Positions 37,722 to 46,333 of a stretch of 64,000 nt of DNA are shown here, one piece after another (within the stretch, counting starts at the first letter, position 1; each line of letters starts with the position of its first letter). The stretch is taken from the NCBI GenBank assembly GCA_026710905.1, contig JAPOQD010000016.1, positions 32,107-96,106 of the forward strand. The letters are read 5' to 3'. A program made the translations under genes and the position numbers. Source of the stretch: Halieaceae bacterium (GTDB lineage: Bacteria > Pseudomonadota > Gammaproteobacteria > Pseudomonadales > Halieaceae). Below the pieces are notes generated by a model that saw only the letters and a list, made by a program, of their open reading frames with translations, had not been told where the DNA came from and did not search any database.

Positions 37722-38858
37722 ATGAATTTTGATTGGAGCAAGGAACAACAGGAGTTTCGCAATACGGTCAAAGCGTTTCTGGCCGCCAATCTGCCTGACA
37801 ATTGGGAACAAATGGCCCACGGCCCCGGTTCTGCGTCACAAACTGAATTTTCCAAACAATTCTGCGGAGCACTCGCCAAAGCAGGCTTGTTGATACCGCA
37901 CTGGCCCAAACAATGGGGCGGCCAAGATGCCGACCATTGGTCATCGTTTATTCTGGCCGAAGAAATGTGGGCTGCCGGAGAACCCCGTGGCGGCCAATAC
38001 ATGAACGTTAACTGGATAGGCCCTACCTTGATGTTGTTTGGCTCTGCAGCGCAGCAGCAAGCGTACATACCGCCTATGGCGCGCGGAGAGACGCTCTGGT
38101 GTCAAGGCTTTTCAGAACCGGGAGCGGGCTCTGACCTCGCCTCCTTGCGAACACGCGCGGACAAGCACGGCGCCAACTATCGCATTAATGGACAGAAAAT
38201 CTGGACCTCTTATGCGGGTCATGCCGACACCTGTTTTTTGCTGGCCAGGACGGGGGACAGCAAGAAAGATATCTCGATCTTTCTGTTGCCCATGGATACC
38301 GAAGGTATAACGGTTCGTGAGATTCCGAGCATCATTGGCGAAGGTGATATCCATGAAGTCTTTTTCGATGATGTGGAGATAGCATCTGACGCGATGCTGG
38401 GCGAAGAAGGCCAGGCTTGGGAGATTGTGCGAAAAGCCTTGTCGATGGAACGCGTGGGCTTACCTCGCTTCGCCCTGGCGTCAAAGGTTCTGCATCGTGC
38501 TGTCGAGTCGCTCAAAAAACTCGATCAGTGCACACCCGGTGCGATGGAGCAGGCCTCGAAAGCACTTGCCGCGTGTGAGTCAGCGCGCCTGTACAGCTAT
38601 CACATTGTCGACCAGCGCTGTCGCGGTGAATTGCCGGGTCCGGAAACCAGTGCGGCGCGCTTTGCCACCGTCACTGCGGAACGGCTGGTCAGTGAGTTTG
38701 TTGTGGAGCACGTGCCCGATGCATTGGCCGGTGGCGACCCGATGCTCCTGGTTCATCATCAGCGAGGAATTGTCGCTGGTATCGCCTCGGGCGCCGCCGA
38801 AATTCAATTGAATCTGATTGCCTCGAATTTGCTTGAATTGCCGCGCGAGCCACGCTGA
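37722..38858 (+). CDS. Acyl-CoA dehydrogenase, large catalytic partner
   Basis: Acyl-CoA dehydrogenase of 378 residues. QGFSEPGAGSDLASLRTRAD near residue 130 and GQKIWTSYAGHADTCFLLAR are the flavin-contact blocks, followed by a helical C-terminal domain. The ATG at 37722 is used; an in-frame TTG two codons earlier is unlikely. Its stop overlaps the ATG of the next gene by one base. This tight pairing with a shorter, diverged homologue is the pattern of alpha2beta2 heteromeric dehydrogenases used for bulky steroid or related CoA esters. Confidence 0.92.
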   Translation: MNFDWSKEQQEFRNTVKAFLAANLPDNWEQMAHGPGSASQTEFSKQFCGALAKAGLLIPHWPKQWGGQDADHWSSFILAEEMWAAGEPRGGQYMNVNWIGPTLMLFGSAAQQQAYIPPMARGETLWCQGFSEPGAGSDLASLRTRADKHGANYRINGQKIWTSYAGHADTCFLLARTGDSKKDISIFLLPMDTEGITVREIPSIIGEGDIHEVFFDDVEIASDAMLGEEGQAWEIVRKALSMERVGLPRFALASKVLHRAVESLKKLDQCTPGAMEQASKALAACESARLYSYHIVDQRCRGELPGPETSAARFATVTAERLVSEFVVEHVPDALAGGDPMLLVHHQRGIVAGIASGAAEIQLNLIASNLLELPREPR

Positions 38859-39769
38859 TGGATTTCTCACTCAACCCCGACCAGGCCGCGATAGTGGCTG
38901 CAATCGATCGTCTGGCGCAACAGTTCGAGCAAATGCCAACGGGCTTTGACGGTTTTGTACTACCGGGTGATGAGCTTGAGAAGGAACTTGAGCTGGCCCA
39001 GTACTTTGACTTGGCTGCGGTCCCCGAGCTTGGCCCCGTAGCGGCCGCCCTGGCAATCGAACGTCTCTCTCGATTACCCTGCACCGTGGAAGTTGCCCTG
39101 TCGATGTTGCTTCGACCGGCGATAAACCCGGAGTGGCCAAGGCCCGTTGCGACCGTGGAACAGGGGCGGCCAGGGCGCTTTGTTGCCACAGCGAAGACCT
39201 TGGTCCTGATTGACGCTGAGAGTGTCAGCGTCGCGCACCCAGGAGGTAATGATGTCGAAGCTGTTGAGTCCTTGTACGCCTACCCGATGGGACGGGTAAC
39301 GGGCGAGCCTGCTCGAGAGAAGATGACGACAGAACAAGCGGCCCGGACGCGAACCCTTTTACGAATTGCGTGTGCGGCCGAGATGGCGGGTTTACTGCAG
39401 GCGGCAATTGATGCCACTGTCGAGCACCTGACGGTTCGCAAACAGTTTGGCCGGCCACTCGGTACGTTTCAGGCGTTGCGGCATCGCATGGCGGAGTGCG
39501 CCGTGCTGGCCGGGGGTGTCAAAAACTTGGCGCTTAAGGCGGCGTATACGGGTGATGCGGGAGATGCGGCTTTGGCAGCCTTGCAGGCGCAACACAGCGC
39601 CAGTCGTGTTGTCTACGATGTGCATCAGATGTTCGGCGCCATGGGTATGACTCTGGAAATGCCACTGCACCTGTGGACGTATCGCATGAAAGCACTACTG
39701 TCCGAATTGGGAGGGCGCGGCGCTCAAGCTGCCGCAGTGGCGCAACACTATTTTGCAGTAACAAAATAA
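38858..39769 (+). CDS. Acyl-CoA dehydrogenase, short partner subunit
   Basis: A 303-residue acyl-CoA-dehydrogenase-like protein, shorter than the usual 380. The N-terminal helical and C-terminal domains are recognisable (VRKQFGRPLGTFQALRHRMA near residue 195, MFGAMGMTLEMPLHLWTYRM near residue 260). The middle beta-domain is reduced. It is coupled to the preceding gene (TGATG). Such proteins act as the non-catalytic or FAD-sharing half of heteromeric dehydrogenases such as ChsE1-ChsE2. The name is based on size and pairing, not on a specific motif. Confidence 0.85.
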   Translation: MDFSLNPDQAAIVAAIDRLAQQFEQMPTGFDGFVLPGDELEKELELAQYFDLAAVPELGPVAAALAIERLSRLPCTVEVALSMLLRPAINPEWPRPVATVEQGRPGRFVATAKTLVLIDAESVSVAHPGGNDVEAVESLYAYPMGRVTGEPAREKMTTEQAARTRTLLRIACAAEMAGLLQAAIDATVEHLTVRKQFGRPLGTFQALRHRMAECAVLAGGVKNLALKAAYTGDAGDAALAALQAQHSASRVVYDVHQMFGAMGMTLEMPLHLWTYRMKALLSELGGRGAQAAAVAQHYFAVTK

Positions 39770-39789
39770 ACTGAACCGAACCTGCCAGG

Positions 39790-39942
39790 AGCCTGCGCCG
39801 CAGGCTTGCATAAAAAAAAAGGGCTCTGACCCCTTTTTTCCGACCCCTTTTTTCCGAACGTATCGGCCAACTGGGATTAAAGGGCTCTGACCCCTTTTTT
39901 CCCGCGCAACGATTTGAACGTATCGGCCAACTGGCCAATGTG
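39790..39942. repeat. Hairpin and REP-like direct repeats after the acyl-CoA dehydrogenase operon
   Basis: An AGCCTGC/GCAGGCT hairpin (39790-39806) is followed by two direct copies of a module about 60 bases apart. Each copy has AAAGGGCTCTGACCCCTTTT (39819 and 39880) and then GAACGTATCGGCCAACTGG (39856 and 39916). The first part is the same REP-like motif as at 51.0 kb. Each motif has a short stem followed by T-runs, so it could also help to stop transcription. The rest of 39770-40047 shows no gene. Confidence 0.7.
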
Positions 39943-40047
39943 GCTTAACTGGGGTGTCCGAATTCACTTGACCAGGTCAACCCCCCAAGGTCGGGAACAT
40001 GGAAAAGTTCCCTGCGCGTCAGCGCAGCGAATCCGCTGCGAGAACTC

Positions 40048-40881
40048 CTAGTTGGCGCCCGAGGTCACGCCGTAGAGGTATTTGACGATTGGATCATCAA
40101 ACGCACCGGTAAGGCTCGCGGGAATATGGCCATAGTCTACCGTCAAGGTAACGCCATTGACGCCGCTGGCGGCATCGCTGACCAAAAAATTCATGGTTTG
40201 ACCGATTTGACTTGGCGTCAGAGGGTCCAGTCCAAGTTCTTCTCGATATCCATGACCAAACCCCAACCAGGTTTCGGCATTCGCCCGCGCCAATGGCGTA
40301 TCCGTTGGACCGGGCAATACCGCATTGATTCGAAGCCCGCGCTTTAAAAAGTGATACGAATGGTTGGCGACATAGGCGTTGATGACCTGCTTGCTGAACG
40401 CGTAGTCATCCGTGCCTTCATGCTCGGCGACCCATGCCTGGGCTGACTCCCAATCGTCCATGGACAAAAAGTCCATCACCTTGTCAAGGTTCGTTTGCCA
40501 GGAAACACCGGCGACGGAAGAAATCATTACAACCGAGCCGCCGGAATTCAGTTGTTGGCGGCTTATCAGGTAATCGATGATATGACGCTGGCTGATGAAG
40601 TTGATCAGCATAATGCCGCGTGTGCCTTGAGCGACGCCAGCGCAGGAGAACAGCACATCAAAATTCCCATCAAGAGATTCGACGACCTCGTCAACACTCT
40701 CCCTGCTGCGCAAATCCACTTTGTGGCTGTGCTCACAAGGGTATGGAATGTCTGCCACGTCGAGCACAGTCAATGAGGCGCCGAGCTCGGCCGCCAGTTC
40801 GGCGGCTGCTGCGCCCATGCCGGTGGCGCCGCCGACAACAAGTGCTCGTTTTCCATCCAGCCGATAGGCAGCTTCGCTCAT
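40048..40881 (-). CDS. SDR resembling 3alpha-hydroxysteroid dehydrogenase/carbonyl reductase
   Basis: SDR of 277 residues. The cofactor loop is GGATGMGAAAAELAAELGA. The NNAG motif is replaced by SCAGVAQG. Catalytic residues lie in MISSVAGVSWQ and DYAFSKQ. Between the Ser and Tyr blocks there is an inserted segment (DKVMDFLSMDDWESAQAWVA, ending in EHEGTDD). A similar insertion and spacing occur in the 3alpha-hydroxysteroid dehydrogenase/carbonyl reductase of Comamonas testosteroni, as far as I recall its sequence. The substrate is thus possibly a steroid or other bulky alcohol. It is divergent from another SDR gene at 41195. Confidence 0.85.
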   Translation of the reverse strand: MSEAAYRLDGKRALVVGGATGMGAAAAELAAELGASLTVLDVADIPYPCEHSHKVDLRSRESVDEVVESLDGNFDVLFSCAGVAQGTRGIMLINFISQRHIIDYLISRQQLNSGGSVVMISSVAGVSWQTNLDKVMDFLSMDDWESAQAWVAEHEGTDDYAFSKQVINAYVANHSYHFLKRGLRINAVLPGPTDTPLARANAETWLGFGHGYREELGLDPLTPSQIGQTMNFLVSDAASGVNGVTLTVDYGHIPASLTGAFDDPIVKYLYGVTSGAN

Positions 40882-41194
40882 AGTGGTCTTGTCTCCCCAG
40901 GGAAAAATTTTCCAGGCGTCAGACTATCACAAGCTTGGCCGCCAACGAATACGTCACAAGTTGCTGCCGGACCCGCATGCCGCCGGGGTCGCACATGTGC
41001 GACCCGCTGGCCCTGCGCCATGTAACAAGGTCAACCAAACGGGAGATGTTCCTGAAATTCCAGACCCGGCCGGAGCCAGGCAATTGACAAAGATTTACCA
41101 AGAGCCAGTTATCCAATATGATCATTTTCGAGATGGACGTTTGTCAATCAGCAAACCAGGTTGGCCTTGTTGTGATGGTAGCGAGGGCAGGTAT
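40882..41194. other. Divergent intergenic region with a 20-bp palindrome
   Basis: A 313-base gap between two divergent SDR genes. It contains the perfect palindrome GGGTCGCACATGTGCGACCC (40986-41005), identical to the one inside the repeat region at 27684. The open frame running through it into the SDR has no start signal and no SDR-like sequence, so I treat it as non-coding. Confidence 0.6.
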
Positions 41195-41947
41195 TTGTTC
41201 AATCTAGACAATAAGCTTGCAGTCGTTACTGGTGGCGCCAGCGGAATTGGCGCTTCCATCGCATCAACCCTGGCGTCTGCGGGCGCCACGGTCATTATCG
41301 CGGATATCAATATCCATAACGCCGAGATTGAGGCTGCTGATTTACGGGCAAAGGGTTTTCGTGCATCGGCGATTTACATTGACCTTGCCGATGAAATGTC
41401 AATCGTCGAATGTTGCAGCGCCATTGTCGGATCTCATGGCACGCCGTGGCTGTTAGTTAATAATGCGGGCTTGCAGGACCGGCAACTGCTACTTGAGGGT
41501 ACGGCGGAAGAGTGGGACCGAATGAATCGGATCAATGGGCGCGCTGCGTTTCTAATGACGCGCGAGGTGGCCAAGGTCATGGTAGCGGCCGGGAATGGAG
41601 GTCGCATAGTCAATATCGCGTCACTCGCCCTGCGTGGCTCGATTGTGCTGGGCCTGGCGTGCTATGCGGGTTCGAAAGGTGCATTGCTCGGTCTCAGCCA
41701 CGCAAGCGCATTTGAGTTGGCCGAACACAACATCACGGTCAATGCGGTGTTGCCGGGTGGCGTGATGACGCCGGGTGCGCTTGCCGCCAAGGGCCCTCCG
41801 GCCGATGGCCCGGGGCGGCGCTCGCCACCATTGGGTATGTGCGATGGCAACGATATCGCCTCAGCCGTATTGTATTTCGCCACGCCGGCAGCGCGGCGGG
41901 TCACTAACCAGGTGTTGGCCGTTGATGGCGGCTTTTCGGTCAGCTGA
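41195..41947 (+). CDS. Short-chain dehydrogenase/reductase (SDR)
   Basis: SDR of about 250 residues: AVVTGGASGIGASIASTLAS, VNNAGLQDRQLLLEGTAEEW, VNIASLALRGS and the active-site block CYAGSKGALLGLSHA, ending in QVLAVDGGFSVS. The frame is open far upstream, but SDR homology starts at FNLDNKLAVV. The TTG at 41195, with GAGGGCAGG just upstream, is the best start I can see. No ATG fits. A SnoaL-like gene follows after 42 bases, suggesting a two-gene unit. Confidence 0.85.
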   Translation: MFNLDNKLAVVTGGASGIGASIASTLASAGATVIIADINIHNAEIEAADLRAKGFRASAIYIDLADEMSIVECCSAIVGSHGTPWLLVNNAGLQDRQLLLEGTAEEWDRMNRINGRAAFLMTREVAKVMVAAGNGGRIVNIASLALRGSIVLGLACYAGSKGALLGLSHASAFELAEHNITVNAVLPGGVMTPGALAAKGPPADGPGRRSPPLGMCDGNDIASAVLYFATPAARRVTNQVLAVDGGFSVS

Positions 41948-41989
41948 AGTAACAGGTAATTGGCTTGCGATGCGAACGGGGGGTGTAGC

Positions 41990-42430
41990 GTGGCGGATAC
42001 AGTTGAATTTGAAACATGGCAGGCCATCTGTGAGGGTAAGGCGCGTTATTGTCGTGCACTTGACAGCAAGGACTGGGCGCAGTTTGGCAACTTGTTCACC
42101 GAAGATTTTGTGTTGGATGTCAGCGACGGCACCGACCTGTCGCCCATCAATGGCCGCGGCGAGGCAGTAGCAAGAATTCGTTCCTCAATCGAGCACGCCG
42201 TTACCGTGCATCAGGTTCACTCCCCGGAAATGGGACGGAACGGCGATAGTATCGATGTTATCTGGGCAATGCAGGATCGGGTTATATGGGGGGCGGATCG
42301 ACCCTCGCTGGTGGGCTACGGACACTATCATGAACGATGGGTTAAACAGGGTACACAATGGAAGATTGCCGCTTTGAAACTTAGCCGGCTGCATCTGGAT
42401 ATTATACCGCCCACGGGCGAAGAGAATTGA
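41990..42430 (+). CDS. SnoaL/NTF2-like protein
   Basis: A 146-residue protein with the SnoaL-type pattern: ARYCRALDSKDWAQFGNLFT, EDFVLDVSD, GRGEAVARIRSSIE, HQVHSPEM and GHYHERWVKQGTQWKIAALK. Members include small isomerases and hydratases; bile-acid 7alpha-dehydratase and ketosteroid isomerase share the fold, but I see no residue that proves such activity. GTG at 41990 with a purine-rich GGGGGG upstream is preferred to the TTG at 41960. It is paired with the preceding SDR. Confidence 0.85.
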   Translation: MADTVEFETWQAICEGKARYCRALDSKDWAQFGNLFTEDFVLDVSDGTDLSPINGRGEAVARIRSSIEHAVTVHQVHSPEMGRNGDSIDVIWAMQDRVIWGADRPSLVGYGHYHERWVKQGTQWKIAALKLSRLHLDIIPPTGEEN

Positions 42431-42550
42431 TAGCGGCGCCGAAGAGCTCCCTGGCATTGACCCGACTTCTTGCCGTGCAGTGGCGGGGGTTATCGATTTG
42501 CTTCCAGCGCCAGCCGTGGAACAGGCGAACAGCAGTGGTTGTATATCAAT

Positions 42551-42561
42551 CAACACTGTTG
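42551..42561. promoter_or_regulatory. Candidate operator CANCANTGNTG, site 4 (CAACACTGTTG)
   Basis: A perfectly matching palindrome, extending to TCAACACTGTTGA, 116 bases before the dioxygenase start in the gap 42431-42676. No gene is visible in that gap. Confidence 0.6.
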
Positions 42562-42676
42562 AATTATTTGTAGTATTCAGTGCGCCGTGTGATACAATCC
42601 CGAGGGTTGTTGTGGCTCGGAAACTCGCGCTGGTAATCCAGTGTGTGCAAATTGATGCAGCGAGGGGGATTGTACG

Positions 42677-43522
42677 ATGCCCGGCATAAGCTTTGACCGT
42701 ATCACGCCCGAGCTCGGCGCTTTTGTAAATGTGACGGCTGATGCAGTTCTGGAACCAGGCAATCCCGAACAGACTCTCGATGCGCTGAGTACGTTTGGCG
42801 TACTGGTGTTTCCGCAGATTCATATGAGCGATGATCAACTGGTGGCATTGTCGAGAAAACTTGGCGATATGGCGGCCGTGATATCGACCGCCGACGGTTC
42901 GGGCCCGAGCGGGAAAGGTATTTACCGCATCACCCTGGCTAAAGAAGACAAAAGCCAGCGTGAATACGTGGAAGGTAATAACTTTTGGCATATGGATGGC
43001 ACTTCCTATAACACGCCTGGGAGAGCCACCTTGCTGAAGTGTGAAACTCCGCCCAGTAGTGGCGGCGATACGGAATTTGCCAACCTGTATGCTGCATATG
43101 CCGCCCTGCCAGAAGACAGGAAACGAGCACTGGCAGGCCTGAAAGTGGTGCACTGCCTGGAAGCAGTGAGTCGCAAATTTGTTCCAGATCCCACAGCCGA
43201 TGACCTGGAGCGATGGAATGCCACATTTCCTCCCACGGAGCATCCGTTAGTGTGGAATCAGAAAAACGGCGAAACCTCTCTGTTGATCGGCGCCACCGCC
43301 AAAAGCATTGTCGGACAGCCGGAGGAGCAGGGGGCCAAGTTGCTGGACGAGCTGCTCGAGTGGTGTACGCAGGACCAATTCACGTATCGGCATCAATGGC
43401 AGCTTGGTGATTTGGTTATCTGGCATAACCCGGCGCTTCTGCATCGCTCTCAGCCCTATAACGAAGCTTCGGGCAGGCTGATGCACAGAACAACCATAAA
43501 AGGCGTTGAGGCAATTCAATAG
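42677..43522 (+). CDS. TauD/TfdA-family 2-oxoglutarate-dependent dioxygenase (paralogue 3)
   Basis: Fe(II)/2-oxoglutarate dioxygenase of 281 residues. HxD in FWHMDGTSYN near residue 102, distal His in PALLHRSQPYN, and Arg in GRLMHRTTIKG near residue 272. GAGGGGG lies a normal distance before the ATG. It has the same architecture as the copies at 9900 and 32648 but diverges more. It is transcribed alone, with a strong operator palindrome upstream and a decayed reductase gene on the opposite strand just after it. Confidence 0.92.
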   Translation: MPGISFDRITPELGAFVNVTADAVLEPGNPEQTLDALSTFGVLVFPQIHMSDDQLVALSRKLGDMAAVISTADGSGPSGKGIYRITLAKEDKSQREYVEGNNFWHMDGTSYNTPGRATLLKCETPPSSGGDTEFANLYAAYAALPEDRKRALAGLKVVHCLEAVSRKFVPDPTADDLERWNATFPPTEHPLVWNQKNGETSLLIGATAKSIVGQPEEQGAKLLDELLEWCTQDQFTYRHQWQLGDLVIWHNPALLHRSQPYNEASGRLMHRTTIKGVEAIQ

Positions 43523-43531
43523 CGTGATTTT

Positions 43532-43750
43532 CTACGCTGCCTGCTCCTGACCCAGTTGCGAAACAATTTGGGGCAGGTCTGTAGACGTGTGAATTCCGTG
43601 CTCGGCCGCACACACAAACGGCACACAATTCACCGCCCGGAAGGCGGTATAGCCGGCCATCTTCAAGGGAAATTCTGCCGGCGAAACGTCTGTTGGCATG
43701 CCGATGTAGATATCGAGTGGCGTGTCTCCTTGATGGCTTACAGGATTCCC
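43532..43750 (-). pseudogene. C-terminal remnant of a dihydrodipicolinate-reductase-like protein
   Basis: Reading the minus strand from about 43750 to the TAG at 43532 gives GDTPLDIYIGMPTDVSPAEF, then PLKMAGYTAFRAVNCVPFVC, then AAEHGIHTSTDLPQIVSQLG. This resembles the conserved end of DapB-like / 2,4-diaminopentanoate-dehydrogenase-like oxidoreductases. The roughly 270 residues that should precede it are missing; the SnoaL-like gene occupies that side. It is thus a truncated relic. The family assignment rests on recognising the VNxVPxVCAAxxGI pattern. Confidence 0.5.
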
Positions 43751-43770
43751 TGAGACGCTATATATGTGGG

Positions 43771-44247
43771 CTAACGCGTCTCGGTAACAGCATCAAGAAA
43801 CAAGCTGTTGTGCGCTCTCCAATCCAATCGCACTCGCCGATGGGCAATCAGCCAAGCGTCGTTGGTTTTACGGAATTGATCGACGTAATAGCCGGCATGA
43901 TCGGGTCCAATATCTGTGTATGCGGTCCAGTAGGTGCGGCCCTCGGCCGAGTACCTATCGATCAGTTCGATTTGGCTGGTGGCAAGGTGGTGGCGAATAA
44001 ATGTGGCTTTATGTATCGGGGTTTCATTGGTTTGCAGGCCGTCCCGCCAACGTGTAATCCACTGCTTGATCTGCTCCAGCCCTTCATAGCGAAAGGCATC
44101 CTGTGCCGGCACGAATTCTGACTCAAGAATGGCATCCTCGGTAAATACCGACAAAAAGTCATCGATCCGCATTCGGTCGCCTGCGATTGTGTAATTGGCT
44201 ATGGTGGCGCGAATGCTCTCCCTGGCGAGAAGTTTATCGATGGTCAT
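43771..44247 (-). CDS. SnoaL/NTF2-like protein
   Basis: A 158-residue SnoaL_4-type protein: LLARESIRATIANYTIAGDR, DDFLSVFTEDAILESEF, YEGLEQIKQWITRW, then HHLATSQIELID and the final sheet. The ATG at 44247 has GGAG 8 bases upstream and was preferred to a further eight codons. It is last in the sulfotransferase, TIM-barrel, DUF1214, SnoaL operon, 20 bases after the DUF1214 gene. Function is unknown. Confidence 0.85.
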   Translation of the reverse strand: MTIDKLLARESIRATIANYTIAGDRMRIDDFLSVFTEDAILESEFVPAQDAFRYEGLEQIKQWITRWRDGLQTNETPIHKATFIRHHLATSQIELIDRYSAEGRTYWTAYTDIGPDHAGYYVDQFRKTNDAWLIAHRRVRLDWRAHNSLFLDAVTETR

Positions 44248-44267
44248 ACTATTTTCTCCGCAAGTGG

Positions 44268-45497
44268 TCACTTTGCCCCGTAACGGCGGCGGATGCTGTT
44301 GAACCGAAGCAGCATCAGCCGTTTGCGTTCCTCCGCGGTCACTTGAGCCGTATCGGCAGGCAGCGCGTCAGCGAGTTGAGCGCACTTGACCCGTTGGGTA
44401 TTGAAACTAGCGCTTTGCGTACTGAGTAAATTGCGATAAGTGATGTTGCCGCGTTCAAATCCCTGGGTGTCCAGCCAGTTGTGATAGCCGGGGTCGGTGT
44501 GCGATAAAATCAAACGCACCTTGCCATCGCTGTCCACTTTGCTTCGGCTCGGGGTATAGCTCACCGGTCGATACAGGTAGTCGAGGCTGGTAAAAAATAC
44601 GCCCATGGCCGAGATCATCCAGAAACTGTCCAGTGCATCAAATTCAATGACCAGCGCCTCGTCACTGGCCAGTGCCCAGCACATGTGAGCAACTGCCCTG
44701 CCACGTTTTGCGTCGTCCTTGTCTGCACCCCCTGTTGGAAATGTATTGACATTGTCTGGGTCAACGAAAGGACTGTATTGGTAGGCATGGTCGGGCCAGT
44801 CATGCATTATTGCGGTGACAAACGCGCCCGCCCAGTCCATGGCGTCAAGCATCGTCTCGGTGCTGGGCAACGGTTTGGGTTCCGTCATGCCCAGGCGCTC
44901 TATATTGAGTTGGGCGGGTAATTCGTTCCAATCATCAAAACCCTGACGTAGAAACAGTTTCCTGGTGTCGGCGGTCGTCGGCAGCCAATTGGCGCCGCGC
45001 TCTGTGCCGCCAATAAACAATTCAAAGTTACCTTCAGCATCAGTTTCGAGTTGGTGACCGAACAAATTTACTTCGGGGATATCGCCGAAAGGGTCGTGCA
45101 GGCTTGGAATTTCGGTTCCGGGTTGTTTGTCGGGCCGCTGGCCCTGCAGGGTGAAATTCATGAATCGCGCAGTGCCGCGTGCGCCGTGCACCCGATACGC
45201 AGAATCACCATCCAGCCAGGCCTGCAAATACGAAAAATCCGCCGCATCGCCGCCAAGTTTACGGGTTGGTGTACAAAATGGGTGCAGCGCCGGGTAGCGC
45301 GTATCACGTGTTTCCAGTGCCAGATCGAAAGCCTGACCCAGATTTTGCGTGAGAAAACGAAACGCATCGACTCTATGCGCCGGAGTGGCCGGGTTGTAAT
45401 CCTTGAATGCGCGATCACCCGCCTGTTCAAGTTGCCGGCAGAAGGTTTTCCACGCGTCTCGAAGATCAGCGTCGCGCTCATGATCACCGAATGCCAT
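44268..45497 (-). CDS. DUF1214-like protein of unknown function
   Basis: A 409-residue cytosolic protein without signal peptide. The C-terminal half (LDSFWMISAMGVFFTSLDYL, RSKVDSDGKVRLILSHTDPG, YHNWLDTQGFERGNITYRNL) resembles the DUF1214 pattern, in which a WP/NWL-type motif near the end is conserved. The N-terminal 130 residues are helical. Proteins of this type often sit beside steroid and xenobiotic catabolic genes, but no activity is established. It is the third gene of a four-gene minus operon, with 20-base gaps on both sides. Confidence 0.7.
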   Translation of the reverse strand: MAFGDHERDADLRDAWKTFCRQLEQAGDRAFKDYNPATPAHRVDAFRFLTQNLGQAFDLALETRDTRYPALHPFCTPTRKLGGDAADFSYLQAWLDGDSAYRVHGARGTARFMNFTLQGQRPDKQPGTEIPSLHDPFGDIPEVNLFGHQLETDAEGNFELFIGGTERGANWLPTTADTRKLFLRQGFDDWNELPAQLNIERLGMTEPKPLPSTETMLDAMDWAGAFVTAIMHDWPDHAYQYSPFVDPDNVNTFPTGGADKDDAKRGRAVAHMCWALASDEALVIEFDALDSFWMISAMGVFFTSLDYLYRPVSYTPSRSKVDSDGKVRLILSHTDPGYHNWLDTQGFERGNITYRNLLSTQSASFNTQRVKCAQLADALPADTAQVTAEERKRLMLLRFNSIRRRYGAK

Positions 45498-45517
45498 ACC
45501 AACCCACTCTGAACATT

Positions 45518-46333
45518 TCAGGCGCCCAAGCTGTGAAGTAGTTTATCGATAACATTGGCGCCGCGTTCCACTGCAGATAATTGGCCTTCGGCATCAATGC
45601 GCGGACCTAACAGTTCGAGATCAAACACACCGGAATAACCACTTTCCAACAGAAAGCCCAGTATGCGCTTGAGCGGCATGCCACCGTCGCCCGGGACCGC
45701 GCGCGCGGGTAAATTGCGGTCACCAAACACATAATCGCTAACTTGCACCAGGTGGCAAAGAGGTAAAGCGTTCAAAAAAACGTTTTCCAGCTCGGCATCG
45801 GCCCAACAGGAAAACAGATCTATACACACACCAATTCCCGCCAGCTTCGCCAGGCGCACGGTATCTCGTAAACTGTGCGCCATATGCATGTCGGCGTACT
45901 GCAAGGGCGCGTTTTCAATCATCAATTCGATGCCTGCTGCTTCGGCTGGCTCAAGACAGGGCTCGATGGCCTCGGCAAACGCGTCTGCGGCCTGCTCCCA
46001 GCTCATTTCGCCGCGCCCACCGGTGGTCATGTAAATGGACTGTGCGCCAAGTTGTCGAGCGACATCAATTTGTGTAGCCAGGCGCGCACGGGGTACTCGC
46101 CAGCCTGGTTCGTCAGCGGTCAGCGGCAGGGCAGGGGAGAACGGATGAATAATGGTTTCTATCTGGTAGTTGCCACTGGCCAATGCGGCCCTGGCTGCTG
46201 CGACGCCTTCCGCCTCCAGGTGTGGTCCAACCAGGCTGATCCGCTGCGGTCCCAGTTGCTTCCAGTATTCGGCCTGCTGTTCGAGGCTGCTGTCCAGAAA
46301 GCAAATATTATTGATTGACAGCCTGTCATGCAT
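45518..46333 (-). CDS. Sugar-phosphate isomerase/epimerase-like TIM-barrel protein
   Basis: A 271-residue TIM-barrel protein of the AP-endonuclease-2/xylose-isomerase-like family. Probable metal ligands are Glu in LMIENAPLQYADMH near residue 140, Asp in GVCIDLFSCWAD near residue 175, and Glu in GVFDLELLGPR near residue 247. Members isomerise sugars or keto acids or cleave inosose-type compounds; the substrate here is not evident. Its ATG overlaps the sulfotransferase stop (TGATG), so the two are probably co-translated. Confidence 0.82.
   Translation of the reverse strand: MHDRLSINNICFLDSSLEQQAEYWKQLGPQRISLVGPHLEAEGVAAARAALASGNYQIETIIHPFSPALPLTADEPGWRVPRARLATQIDVARQLGAQSIYMTTGGRGEMSWEQAADAFAEAIEPCLEPAEAAGIELMIENAPLQYADMHMAHSLRDTVRLAKLAGIGVCIDLFSCWADAELENVFLNALPLCHLVQVSDYVFGDRNLPARAVPGDGGMPLKRILGFLLESGYSGVFDLELLGPRIDAEGQLSAVERGANVIDKLLHSLGA

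Noticed and set aside
39790..39806. Intrinsic terminator after the acyl-CoA dehydrogenase operon
   Set aside because: The hairpin is good but is followed by an A-run on the coding strand, not a T-run, so I list it as a hairpin only.
40883..41194. N-terminal extension of the SDR at 41195
   Set aside because: The upstream frame has no SDR-like sequence, crosses the 20-bp palindrome and lacks a start signal. The family N-terminus begins at about 41195.
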